From Candidatus Helarchaeota archaeon (lineage in GTDB: Archaea; Asgardarchaeota; Lokiarchaeia; Helarchaeales; RDOG01): a stretch of 64,000 nt of DNA. The stretch lies in NCBI GenBank assembly GCA_019058315.1, contig JAHPZH010000001.1, positions 1,191,432 to 1,255,431 of the forward strand, given 5' to 3'. The notes under the pieces were generated by a model. It saw nothing but the letters and a program-made list of their open reading frames with translations, had not been told where the DNA came from and made no database searches. Shown here in pieces: positions 1 through 7,603 of this stretch (position 1 is its first letter; the number at the start of each line of letters is the position of its first letter). A program made the position numbers and the translations under genes.

Positions 1-378
1 TTCAATACGAACTTTTTCTTCAGGATCTTCTAATAATTTAATGAGAGGATCGATTGCCTTTGTAATACCATCTATATTTCGGATGGAAATAATGGCAGCA
101 ATTCTTACATCAACATTTTTATCGTTTAATAAATCAATAAGATGATGTTCCTTCCCTTCTGGATTCCTTCCAATTGCAAAAGCCGCCTCTTCTCGAATTT
201 TTTCATACTTATCTTTTGAAGCTTGAACTAAAGTTGAGAAAATTTTTTTTCCACCAATTTCCCCTAAGACTTTTAACGCTTCTTTACGAATAAGATAATT
301 ATATTCATCAGAATTATTGTAAATTTCCTTTAATTTATCAGTATCTCTTTTTTCTTTCGATGACTTTACAACAAACAA
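1..378 (-). CDS. HEAT-repeat protein, 3' end outside window
   Basis: This open frame runs off the left edge, so only about 126 N-terminal residues are visible. The peptide shows HEAT/PBS-lyase-like repeats: segments such as IRKEALKVLGEIG, IREEAAFAIGRN and VRIAAIISIRNI recur about every 30 residues, each a pair of short helices. There is no ATG; I chose the TTG at 376-378 because an in-frame stop precedes it directly and a GGAAG lies about eight bases upstream. It is divergent from the helical-repeat gene that begins at 582, with about 200 bp between them. The function is unknown. HEAT proteins of this kind are usually protein-binding scaffolds, and nothing visible assigns a partner. Confidence 0.7.
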   Translation of the reverse strand, partial: MFVVKSSKEKRDTDKLKEIYNNSDEYNYLIRKEALKVLGEIGGKKIFSTLVQASKDKYEKIREEAAFAIGRNPEGKEHHLIDLLNDKNVDVRIAAIISIRNIDGITKAIDPLIKLLEDPEEKVRIE

Positions 379-539
379 TTAATTCATCTTCCATTATTTA
401 TTTTCTTTCAATAATAATAACTAAAAGTTGATTTCTTTTTAAAAAACTTTCATTTGATTATTTTTTAATCAATAATTAAAGTTTATATCATGAAATAATA
501 CTTTAATTAATGCAATTAAAAAAATTTAATTACATTAAA

Positions 540-573
540 TTATAAAATTTTCTAGAAATTGGGTTCGATGGAG
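540..573 (+). promoter_or_regulatory. Probable promoter and ribosome binding site of the RT operon
   Basis: A TATA-like box (ttataaaat, 540-548) lies in very AT-rich DNA about 35 bases before the ATG at 582, and GGAG at 570-573 sits eight bases before that ATG. This fits an archaeal promoter with a short leader. No comparable signal is needed before the next two genes, which begin 12 and 5 bases after the preceding stop codons, so the three genes are probably transcribed together. Confidence 0.5.
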
Positions 574-581
574 AAAAAAAC

Positions 582-3500
582 ATGAATTTCGGTGAAACCT
601 ACTTATTTTATTTAAAAAGTGCAGATGAGAAGTATTATCGAGTTTCTATCTATGAAGAAGAAGAAAGAACGTATTATTACAGACGAGAATACAAGAAATT
701 TCGGTATTGTATGAGAATTTTATATGATAAAAAGAATGGAAACAGGTTTAAAAAACTCGATGTTGAAAAAGATAAACAAAATAAGGCAAGATCCCCATTT
801 TATAAGCGTATTGGCAAACCTAGAGCAGGTTATGATCCTTATTATGTGTCATATTATGATAAATTTGAAGAACTAATCCCCGAAACCCCCGAACAATTTC
901 TAGAAGTTCTAGGTTTAGAAGATTGCGAATATATTACCGAAGATGAATATGTTAATGCTATTTTTTCATCAATTAAAGATATAGTTGCCCCTGAAGACTA
1001 TGTAAAAAAAGAGAGACGATACCCACACGACTTAAAACGACTTTTAATGATAGCCATGGCAGGCGGCAGACCAACTCAGCGTAATTCGGCCATGAAACGA
1101 ATTTTAAAATGGAGCGATCAAGCTTCTGAGTCATATCATTTCCTAATAGAACATGGTTTGCAAGAAACTATGTTTGGGGCATTGATTTTAGCTACTAAAT
1201 ATAAGATTCTAGGTCTCGAAGATGTGGTAAAGAAAATTGCTGATTCAACAGACGAAGAAAGGGCTTGGATAGAAGGTTATAGCTTCAAATTTGCTCCAAT
1301 TTATGCTAATTTATATTTACATGCTATAACGAACGGTCAACAACCATACATTTGGAAAGACATAGAAAAAATAGCTAATTTAATGCCATCAGATTTTGAA
1401 AACGCTATAAATTTCTTTACAAGTTACACAAAAAAGCCAGATAATGCTTCCACTTATTCTTTTGGTTATGATTTTAAAAAGAAGTATAATGTTGATGACA
1501 ACAACTGGCTACTTATACCAGAATATTTGAAGAATAAAACCATGGATGAAAAATATGAACTTCTTTTAAATGTGGCTAATGGTATTAAATTGACTTATGA
1601 TTATTCAAAATTACATTTTTTATTCAGAACTCCATTTAAAGTTGCTGAGTTAGGCAGGTTTTTGGATCTTCTAGCTTTTATAATGCATCTTATAGACCGA
1701 GACAATTGTACTTGTGGAACTTGTGCTTATTTAAGGCGAAGAGCTAAGCGAGTATTGAAAGAATGGGGAAGGGAAAAGTCTGAAGATTATATTAAAACTG
1801 TAGCCTTATTTTTTGCGCTTCAACCAGAATGGGTTGCCCCATCTTATTATTCTGAACGTTATAGATGGCAATTATTTTACAATAGGCGTATTATTAGGGA
1901 TTTACTTTATGGTAAAAGTAAAAGATCGGGATGGAATGGTCAACTAGTCCGAGGAGACTCGCCCGATATTTTATCTGACGAGCATTGGCAGACTCGTGAA
2001 GAATTCTTCCCCGAATTGTGGAATGAATATCCAAATTATGTGTGGTGGATTTTAGGGAAGACCAAAGTTCCTGCAATTTTAGATTTTTGTTTAAGAGTGC
2101 TTAACCAATCAGATAAGGGTAAAGAATTTCTTAATTCATTAAATCTAAAAGATGTTGTTTCAACACTAGAAATACCATATAATAGAATCCAAGATTTCTT
2201 TTATGAAATTTTGATGAATAGATTAAAAGCGATTGATAAATTACCAGAAGATTTAATTAGTATATTAGTAGAAAGTAATGGACCAAGGGCTTGGGAGCTC
2301 GCTGTTCAGCTTGTAAAAGACAATAAAGCAGAATTAACAGAAGATCAATTCATAATGCTTTGTATAAAGCCCAATCAACGTTTAATAGACTTTTGTAGAG
2401 ATCGTTTAGTAGGATTAGACGAAAATAAAAAGAAAAATATGACAATTCGTATATTTGAGCTTATTAGCATTGAAGAAGATGTTTATAGAATCAATCTTGG
2501 GCTTATAAAGAGTTTAATTGAACGAGCTGAATTGCCAATCTCTGGAGAAACATTAGTTCCACTATTGAGAAGTAAAAATACATTAGGTCAAGAACTAGTA
2601 TCAAGTCTGATAGAAAAACAAGCTCCAAAAGCAGGATTTCTTACTAAAGAGGCTTATATTTCAACTTTTGAAAATTCAGAGGTTTCCTTGGATCTTTGCA
2701 AAATGGTGTCAAAATTTTTAGATAAGGATATAGAAACCTCAACTTTTTCACTAAAAGAAAGTATAGAAATTATTTCAAGCCTATTACAATGTCCTCATGA
2801 AGAAATATTCCTAATCTATGATAGATTATCTGAAAATTTGATATCAAGGACTCCTGAGGGTTCAAATTTATTGCTAGACGGTATAGTTAAAAACTTGGTT
2901 AGAAAGGAAATAAGTCAGAAATTAAGAGAAACATTCCTAGAATTATTAAGGAAGACAAATATTGATATTTGGAAATCAATAGATTCTGAAATTGTTAATA
3001 ATATATCGAAATTAGAAGATCCAGATATTGCGATAATTGGAAATTTAGTTCTAAAATATCAAACTGTAGCAATGCCTGCCAAAGAAACTATTGATGTAGT
3101 AGTGGGTTCGGAAGCCCTTGTAATAAGAAGATATTTAATAGATATATTAGATCTCATCTCTTCAAGGATTGATATAGAGATAAATATTTTAACACCAATA
3201 ATTGAAAGCGATTTTAATGATCTTTTTACTTGGACTTCAGAATATATTAAGAAAGCTGCAATTGATGTCTCAATAAAAACCAAGTATCTACGTAAAATTA
3301 TAGATTCACCTGTAGTTAGGGTTCAGGAATTTAGTTTTAATGTTTTAAAAGAAATTTACAAAGAAAAACTCCCTTATGATATGATTCTCCACTTACTTGA
3401 ACACCCTTCGGAATATGTTAGGGGAGCTATCGCTGAAGAAGTTTCTGATATTAAAGTTTTTGAAAAATTAGTTAATGAAGAACCAGATCTTTTTCTTAGA

Positions 3501-3698
3501 TATATTAAATCAGTAATTTATTTACCGAATAAGCTTGCAAAAGCGAAAGATCGTCTTTTTGAATTGATGATTGATTTTGCTAACTCCTCTCCAAAATATA
3601 AGAAGAATATCAAGGATATTCTCTTGAATGTGGGTGGAGGAGCTATTATTAAAGATAAGGAGCGTGCACTTAAAGCATTTGTTAAGATAACTGATTAA
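582..3698 (+). CDS. Large helical-repeat protein, first gene of the RT operon
   Basis: This 1038-residue protein is unrecognised beyond its architecture. The N-terminal ~120 residues are rich in Tyr, Lys and Arg and look like a small globular domain. The remainder is alpha-helical with HEAT/ARM-like repetition, clearest near the C-terminus (segments such as VRGAIAEEVSDI). A cysteine cluster, C376, C378 and C381, lies in the middle next to a basic stretch (LRRRAKRVLKEW) and may bind metal or nucleic acid; that is inference. No signal peptide or membrane segment is visible. The next gene starts 12 bases after the stop, so it is very probably co-expressed with the SWIM protein and the reverse transcriptase. 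It could be a scaffold or effector of that system. WGR/MolR-like bacterial proteins are a possible relation, but I cannot show it. Confidence 0.85.
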   Translation: MNFGETYLFYLKSADEKYYRVSIYEEEERTYYYRREYKKFRYCMRILYDKKNGNRFKKLDVEKDKQNKARSPFYKRIGKPRAGYDPYYVSYYDKFEELIPETPEQFLEVLGLEDCEYITEDEYVNAIFSSIKDIVAPEDYVKKERRYPHDLKRLLMIAMAGGRPTQRNSAMKRILKWSDQASESYHFLIEHGLQETMFGALILATKYKILGLEDVVKKIADSTDEERAWIEGYSFKFAPIYANLYLHAITNGQQPYIWKDIEKIANLMPSDFENAINFFTSYTKKPDNASTYSFGYDFKKKYNVDDNNWLLIPEYLKNKTMDEKYELLLNVANGIKLTYDYSKLHFLFRTPFKVAELGRFLDLLAFIMHLIDRDNCTCGTCAYLRRRAKRVLKEWGREKSEDYIKTVALFFALQPEWVAPSYYSERYRWQLFYNRRIIRDLLYGKSKRSGWNGQLVRGDSPDILSDEHWQTREEFFPELWNEYPNYVWWILGKTKVPAILDFCLRVLNQSDKGKEFLNSLNLKDVVSTLEIPYNRIQDFFYEILMNRLKAIDKLPEDLISILVESNGPRAWELAVQLVKDNKAELTEDQFIMLCIKPNQRLIDFCRDRLVGLDENKKKNMTIRIFELISIEEDVYRINLGLIKSLIERAELPISGETLVPLLRSKNTLGQELVSSLIEKQAPKAGFLTKEAYISTFENSEVSLDLCKMVSKFLDKDIETSTFSLKESIEIISSLLQCPHEEIFLIYDRLSENLISRTPEGSNLLLDGIVKNLVRKEISQKLRETFLELLRKTNIDIWKSIDSEIVNNISKLEDPDIAIIGNLVLKYQTVAMPAKETIDVVVGSEALVIRRYLIDILDLISSRIDIEINILTPIIESDFNDLFTWTSEYIKKAAIDVSIKTKYLRKIIDSPVVRVQEFSFNVLKEIYKEKLPYDMILHLLEHPSEYVRGAIAEEVSDIKVFEKLVNEEPDLFLRYIKSVIYLPNKLAKAKDRLFELMIDFANSSPKYKKNIKDILLNVGGGAIIKDKERALKAFVKITD

Positions 3699-3710
3699 GG
3701 AGTTAAAAAA

Positions 3711-5354
3711 ATGAGTATATCATACCAATTTAATTATGCAACACCTTCCACTTTTGTCGAAAGTGCAGATCTTACTTCATTAGTCTTTTCTACAGATTTA
3801 AATCGCCCTGAAAAAGTTTCATTCAAAGGACGTTTGAAAAACATCTTGCTTTATAGGGACGCAATGCTTGCATTACGTCAAGTTGTAGTTTCTGACCTTA
3901 GAACACCAGTTAAAGATAGATCAGCTTACCTTGAGTGGGAAGGAAAATTTGTTGAACAACTCGCAAGAGAACGCTTAGGTAAAGTAGAGTCTATGAGGGA
4001 AGAAGTATTAAAAGATATAAAATTGCTAGAGCAAGAAAGAAAAGATATCGAAGCTTGGGAAAAAGAGAATTGGAAACAATATTACAAATTAGAAAGACCA
4101 TTTTGGAAATTCATTCAAAATAGGGATAAGGATTTGTGGTGGGTTTTAGATCCTGTAATTTCAGTTCAACCTGATATCGTATCATTTGAGGCTTTTTCTA
4201 AAGATGAATCTACATATGCCAGCTTGAGTGTTAATAGAGATGAATTTGTGATGGAAGAAGAACCGACGCTTGGAACCACTAATATTGACTTTAGTAAAAG
4301 GCTGGCTGATGAATTTCTTAGAATTAGAACAGACAATCCATTAGATTTATCTATTGCTCCAGAAGGGTTTACAGTTGAAACTGGAGAAAGACCAGCTTAT
4401 TTAGAAAAGAAAATAGATTTACCCGAGAGTTGGGTTAGAGGTTTTCTCCAAGTATCCTCAGCTTCAGCATTACCTGGTTATGATTTCAACCTCTCAAAAG
4501 TTGATGTTTATGTTATTTGTAGCTATTTAAGACGAAGAAGAGCTCGTTGGTCTCCTCGCTCTCTACGATGGGAATTAAAACCAAAATATAACATAAGAGT
4601 TGTATTTGAGCCTTGGGAAGAGGTAATTGAACTATCTGCTAAATATTTTGGTCCCGAACCTCAAATAATTCGCACATGGGGTAGAAGAAGGTTATTTCTA
4701 CTTGAAGGCTTAATCCCACATGCCAAAAAGTTTAGAGTACATTTACTGGGTAAAGGACTTCCAGCTTTTTACATCGCAGAAATGCCCGGTATGGTCTTTA
4801 CCTTGGGATTATCAGGTTGGGTTGCAAAAGACTGGTCTGGTGGAGCTGTTTTTAATGCATTATCAGGATTTATCGGAGATACAGTAGTAAAAGATATTGT
4901 TACAAAATTTAAGGAAAATAGACAATACGAGATAGATAAATTACCAAGCGAATTTAAAATTGATCAAAAAGATATAAATTCAACAATTGGCTATCTTTAT
5001 CGCCATGGTAGAGCTTATTATGACTTAGTTAGCTCCAAGATTAGATATAGAGAATTATCTCAAATCCCCTTCCCGAAACACTTGACAGAACCTTCACAAC
5101 TTGAAAAAGATGCTCGGAAATTCATGCCAAGTCTAAAAAATTTCAGAGTTAAACATAACCCAGATAAATCGATCGATGCAACTGCCAAGATGAGAGTAAA
5201 GGATAAAATAAAAGAAATTTCCTTGACAATGTCAGGAGATGGGCAGGTTAAAAAAGCAGATTGTCATTGTAGGGCATTTCAACGCAAAAAACTAACTGGA
5301 GGACCCTGCATTCATTTATTAGCCCTTCAATTCAAAACATTAGATTTGGATTAA
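3711..5354 (+). CDS. SWIM zinc-finger protein
   Basis: This 547-residue protein ends in a SWIM-type zinc finger with the pattern CxCx(n)CxH: C518, C520, C533 and H535. SWIM fingers are known in MuDR transposases, SNF2 relatives and bacterial proteins, and generally bind DNA or protein. The N-terminal ~500 residues match no family I recognise. They contain a charged helical stretch (about residues 80-125) and an aromatic-rich middle with clusters such as LRRRRARWSPRSLRW, which would suit nucleic-acid binding. A good Shine-Dalgarno (AAGGAG) overlaps the end of the upstream gene, and the RT gene begins five bases after the stop. The layout suggests an accessory subunit of the RT system, perhaps recognising the RNA or its cDNA. 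That role is inferred from context only. Confidence 0.85.
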   Translation: MSISYQFNYATPSTFVESADLTSLVFSTDLNRPEKVSFKGRLKNILLYRDAMLALRQVVVSDLRTPVKDRSAYLEWEGKFVEQLARERLGKVESMREEVLKDIKLLEQERKDIEAWEKENWKQYYKLERPFWKFIQNRDKDLWWVLDPVISVQPDIVSFEAFSKDESTYASLSVNRDEFVMEEEPTLGTTNIDFSKRLADEFLRIRTDNPLDLSIAPEGFTVETGERPAYLEKKIDLPESWVRGFLQVSSASALPGYDFNLSKVDVYVICSYLRRRRARWSPRSLRWELKPKYNIRVVFEPWEEVIELSAKYFGPEPQIIRTWGRRRLFLLEGLIPHAKKFRVHLLGKGLPAFYIAEMPGMVFTLGLSGWVAKDWSGGAVFNALSGFIGDTVVKDIVTKFKENRQYEIDKLPSEFKIDQKDINSTIGYLYRHGRAYYDLVSSKIRYRELSQIPFPKHLTEPSQLEKDARKFMPSLKNFRVKHNPDKSIDATAKMRVKDKIKEISLTMSGDGQVKKADCHCRAFQRKKLTGGPCIHLLALQFKTLDLD

Positions 5355-5359
5355 ATAGA

Positions 5360-6748
5360 GTGGTGAAAATGGGTAGAAGAGAAGAATTATACGAAGAAAT
5401 TAAGAAATCATCCAAAGAAGTTGTAACTCTAAGAGAAATGATAAAATTTGGATTTTGGCCAAAAGATATTCCACTACCAGAAATAAATATGGAAATGGTA
5501 GAAAGAAAGAAGGAAGTAATTAAAAAAATTAGGGAATTAAACAAAGAATTGGTAAGAGAACGAACTTTTGATGATGTAGTGAAAGAAATTCGAAAGGAAA
5601 GAATGGCTGAATCTAGAAAAAGAAAAAAATTACGACGTGAAGAAAAAAAGAGATTATACGAAGAACGTAAAGCTGCTTGGGCCAAAAAGCGAGAGGAAGA
5701 AATAGTTCATGTTGGGAATAAGTATTCTGGAATGTTACATAAAAACGAGACCAATATAGAAGCTCTCAAACGTTTTAATTTACCCATAATTCAAAATCAT
5801 ATTGATTTAATTAAAGAATTGCAGATTGATCTCTCTACATTACGATGGCTAACATATCATAGAGATGTAGTTAGTATTTCCCATTATGTTCAATTTGAGG
5901 TTCCCAAGAAATCAGGTGGAATGAGAACAATTTCTGCACCGAAACCTAAAATTGCTGCTGCTCAAAGATATATTTTTGAAAATATTTTATGTAACATACC
6001 ATCATCTAATTGTGCTCATGGTTTTATACAGAAAAGATCAATATTAACTAATTCTAAAGTTCATATTGAAAAAAATCCAAATTTAATTATTAACATAGAT
6101 TTAAAGGATTTTTTTCCATCAATTACGTTTATTAGAGTTAGAGGTTTATTTCAAAAATTAGGCTATTCAGGACAGATCGCCACATTATTAGCAATGCTTT
6201 GCACGGAACCCCATAGAAAAGAAGTTCAAGTAGATGGCGATAAATATTATGTGGCTCTTGGAGATAGAGTGTTACCTCAAGGTGCATGCACAAGTCCAGC
6301 CATCACTAACGTAATATGCTGGCGGCTTGATTCTAGATTAAATGGCTTGGCACGTTCAAAAGGATTTGGCTATTCACGTTATGCTGATGATATAACCTTC
6401 TCTATTCCAAATAAAGAATTCAGGAGTGAAATTGGTAAATTTGTAAATACAGTCAATAAAATTATAAAAGATGAAGGTTTTAGGATTAATAAAAAGAAGA
6501 TTAGAATCCTTGGTAAACATAGAAGACAAGAAATTACTGGATTAGCAGTAAATGAAGGTTACCCGACCATATCCCGTAAATGGCTTCGAAAGCTTAAAGC
6601 CATTTTATATAATTGTAAGACCAAAGGAATAGAAAGTCAAAATATATCCTATCAAACATTACAGGGAATGGTCTCTTTCGTTAATATGGTATCGCCGAAT
6701 AAGGCAAATAAATTTAGAGAGGTATTAAGTAAGATTAAACCAAGTTAA
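5360..6748 (+). CDS. Retron-type reverse transcriptase with basic N-terminal extension
   Basis: This is a 462-residue RNA-directed DNA polymerase. The catalytic aspartates are D247 (in DLKDFFPSI) and D343-D344 (in YADD, 341-344). LPQGACTSP forms the nucleotide-binding motif. Retron hallmarks are present: NSKVH at 231-235 matches the NAxxH motif, and ITGLAVN at 392-398 matches the VTG motif. From memory, the palm resembles myxobacterial retron RTs of the Mx162 kind. Unlike compact retron RTs it has about 115 extra N-terminal residues, including a highly basic predicted coiled coil at about 84-113. There is no maturase or endonuclease domain, which argues against a group II intron. The start may instead be the ATG at 5369, behind GGTG. 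It is the third gene of a tight operon, and three structured RNA units follow immediately; these are its likely templates. Confidence 0.93.
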   Translation: MVKMGRREELYEEIKKSSKEVVTLREMIKFGFWPKDIPLPEINMEMVERKKEVIKKIRELNKELVRERTFDDVVKEIRKERMAESRKRKKLRREEKKRLYEERKAAWAKKREEEIVHVGNKYSGMLHKNETNIEALKRFNLPIIQNHIDLIKELQIDLSTLRWLTYHRDVVSISHYVQFEVPKKSGGMRTISAPKPKIAAAQRYIFENILCNIPSSNCAHGFIQKRSILTNSKVHIEKNPNLIINIDLKDFFPSITFIRVRGLFQKLGYSGQIATLLAMLCTEPHRKEVQVDGDKYYVALGDRVLPQGACTSPAITNVICWRLDSRLNGLARSKGFGYSRYADDITFSIPNKEFRSEIGKFVNTVNKIIKDEGFRINKKKIRILGKHRRQEITGLAVNEGYPTISRKWLRKLKAILYNCKTKGIESQNISYQTLQGMVSFVNMVSPNKANKFREVLSKIKPS

Positions 6749-6762
6749 TTATATAGGAAAGT

Positions 6763-6959
6763 TGGAAACCTTGGCTATTAGTTGCGGTGTCACGCCGTGC
6801 ATGCCGGACCGTTTACCATCCTTCACCGGTCCTTTCATCACTGCCGGCACTATCGACACTATCACAATTTGCGAAGCCAACCTAAGAGGTTCAAATTGCG
6901 ATAGTGTCACGTGCCGTTGAGTAGAAAGTCCCGATCTTGGACTTGATGCAAGGTTTCCA
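6763..6959 (+). ncRNA. Retron-like structured RNA, unit 1
   Basis: This 197-nt unit begins 14 bases after the RT stop codon. An 11-bp terminal inverted repeat (6763-6773 with 6949-6959) closes it like retron a1/a2. TTAG at 6778-6781 is a candidate priming-guanosine site. Inside are a GGACCG/CGGTCC hairpin (6806-6811 with 6827-6832) and a clamp CGGCAC/GTGCCG (6845-6850 with 6911-6916). The clamp leads to a 17-position stem, 6855-6871 with 6892-6908, that is perfect except for A6864.C6899. The stem is capped by a bulge (CGAAGCC) and the hairpin AACCT-AAG-AGGTT. A last hairpin is AAGTCC/GGACTT (6926-6931 with 6939-6944). The unit is far richer in G+C than its surroundings. The + strand is chosen because it matches the RT gene, TTAG and the T-rich tail. 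Production of msDNA is inferred. Confidence 0.85.
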
Positions 6960-6980
6960 TTACTTTCTTTCAAAGATTTT

Positions 6981-6990
6981 AAATATTTAT
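6981..6990 (+). promoter_or_regulatory. Possible TATA box of RNA unit 2
   Basis: The sequence aaatatttat lies about 30 bases before the first paired base of unit 2 (7019), at the usual archaeal TATA distance. The spacer is AT-rich throughout, so the evidence is positional and modest. Confidence 0.35.
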
Positions 6991-7018
6991 AGAAAATTTG
7001 CAAACCTAAAATAATTAG

Positions 7019-7211
7019 AAGACCTTGGCTATTAGTTGCGGTGTTACGCCGTGCATGCCGGACCGTTTACCATCCTTCACCGGTCCTTTCGTCACTGCCG
7101 GCACTATCGACCCTATCGAAATTTGCGAAGCCAACCTGAGAGGTTCAAATTCCGATAGGGTCACGTGCCGTTGAGTAGAAAGTCCCGATCTTGGACTTGT
7201 TGCAAGGTCTT
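7019..7211 (+). ncRNA. Retron-like structured RNA, unit 2
   Basis: This second copy begins 60 bases after unit 1 ends and is displaced 254 bases from it. The terminal stem is nine pairs (7019-7027 with 7203-7211) and shows two compensatory changes relative to unit 1. TTAG is at 7032-7035. The clamp is 7099-7104 with 7165-7170, and the 3' hairpin is 7180-7185 with 7193-7198. The variable stem, 7109-7125 with 7146-7162, starts GACCCTATCG and pairs fully except for A7119.C7152, one position deeper than the mismatch in units 1 and 3. Between the terminal and variable stems the scaffold differs from unit 1 at only three positions: T7045, G7091 and T7200. A run of eight Ts follows. Confidence 0.85.
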
Positions 7212-7218
7212 ACCTCTC

Positions 7219-7226
7219 TTTTTTTT
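7219..7226 (+). terminator. T-run after RNA unit 2
   Basis: Eight consecutive Ts follow the closing stem of unit 2 by seven bases. Archaeal RNA polymerase terminates at such runs, so this may set the 3' end of the second RNA, or thin out read-through into the third. Confidence 0.5.
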
Positions 7227-7242
7227 AAAAAGATTACGAAAA

Positions 7243-7251
7243 TTATATATA
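7243..7251 (+). promoter_or_regulatory. Probable TATA box of RNA unit 3
   Basis: The sequence ttatatata is centred about 28 bases before the first paired base of unit 3 (7275), which is the expected archaeal spacing. With the T-run that ends unit 2, this suggests unit 3 can be transcribed on its own. Confidence 0.45.
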
Positions 7252-7274
7252 CATAAAAATAGACAAAAATAACT

Positions 7275-7471
7275 GGAAGATCTTGGCTATTAGTTGCGGT
7301 GTCACGCCGTGCATGCCGGACCGTTTACCATCCTTCACCGGTCCTTTCATCACTGCCGGCACTATTGACCATAGTATATTTTGCGAAGCCAACCTAAAAG
7401 GTTCAAAATACACTATGGTCACGTGCCGTTGAGTAGAAAGTCCCGATCTTGGACTTGTTGCAAGGTCTTCC
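7275..7471 (+). ncRNA. Retron-like structured RNA, unit 3
   Basis: This third copy is displaced 512 bases from unit 1 and is again 197 nt. The terminal stem is 11 positions (7275-7285 with 7461-7471) with one G.U pair at T7281/G7465. TTAG is at 7290-7293. The clamp is 7357-7362 with 7423-7428, and the 3' hairpin is 7438-7443 with 7451-7456. The variable stem, 7367-7383 with 7404-7420, starts GACCATAGT and is the most divergent of the three. It still pairs at all positions except A7376.C7411, the same position as the mismatch in unit 1. Outside the stems the scaffold differs from unit 1 only at T7366 and T7458. A poly-T run follows at once. Confidence 0.85.
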
Positions 7472-7479
7472 CTTTTTTT
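7461..7479 (+). terminator. Terminator of the RNA array
   Basis: The 3' arm of unit 3's closing stem runs into CCTTTTTTT, ending at 7479. A stable stem followed by seven Ts is a good terminator. Only AT-rich DNA with no gene separates it from the convergent gene whose stop codon begins at 7604. Confidence 0.55.
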
Positions 7480-7603
7480 AATCTATCCACGATTAAATTT
7501 TATTAATTTTCAAAATTAATTAAAAAACTACTAATTTTTAAATCAAAATCAGGAGTAAATTAAGAAATATGGAAGAAAAAGTAAACGTTATTAACCCATA
7601 TAT

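Noticed and set aside
6749..7003. Open frame on the minus strand through RNA unit 1
   Set aside because: It lies entirely across the structured unit, has no ribosome binding site and is explained by the stem-loops; the conserved features are RNA pairings, not codons.
6763..7471. CRISPR-like array
   Set aside because: Units are ~195 nt with internal folding, and spacers are 59 and 63 nt of AT-rich DNA with promoter and terminator features. No cas genes are nearby.
5360..7479. Diversity-generating retroelement
   Set aside because: The RT has the ordinary LPQG motif, and there is no template/variable repeat pair or variable protein target; differences between units are compensated stem changes, not adenine-directed substitutions.
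5360..7479. Group II intron
   Set aside because: The RT lacks maturase and endonuclease domains, and the RNA units show no domain V/VI-like hairpin or intron boundaries.
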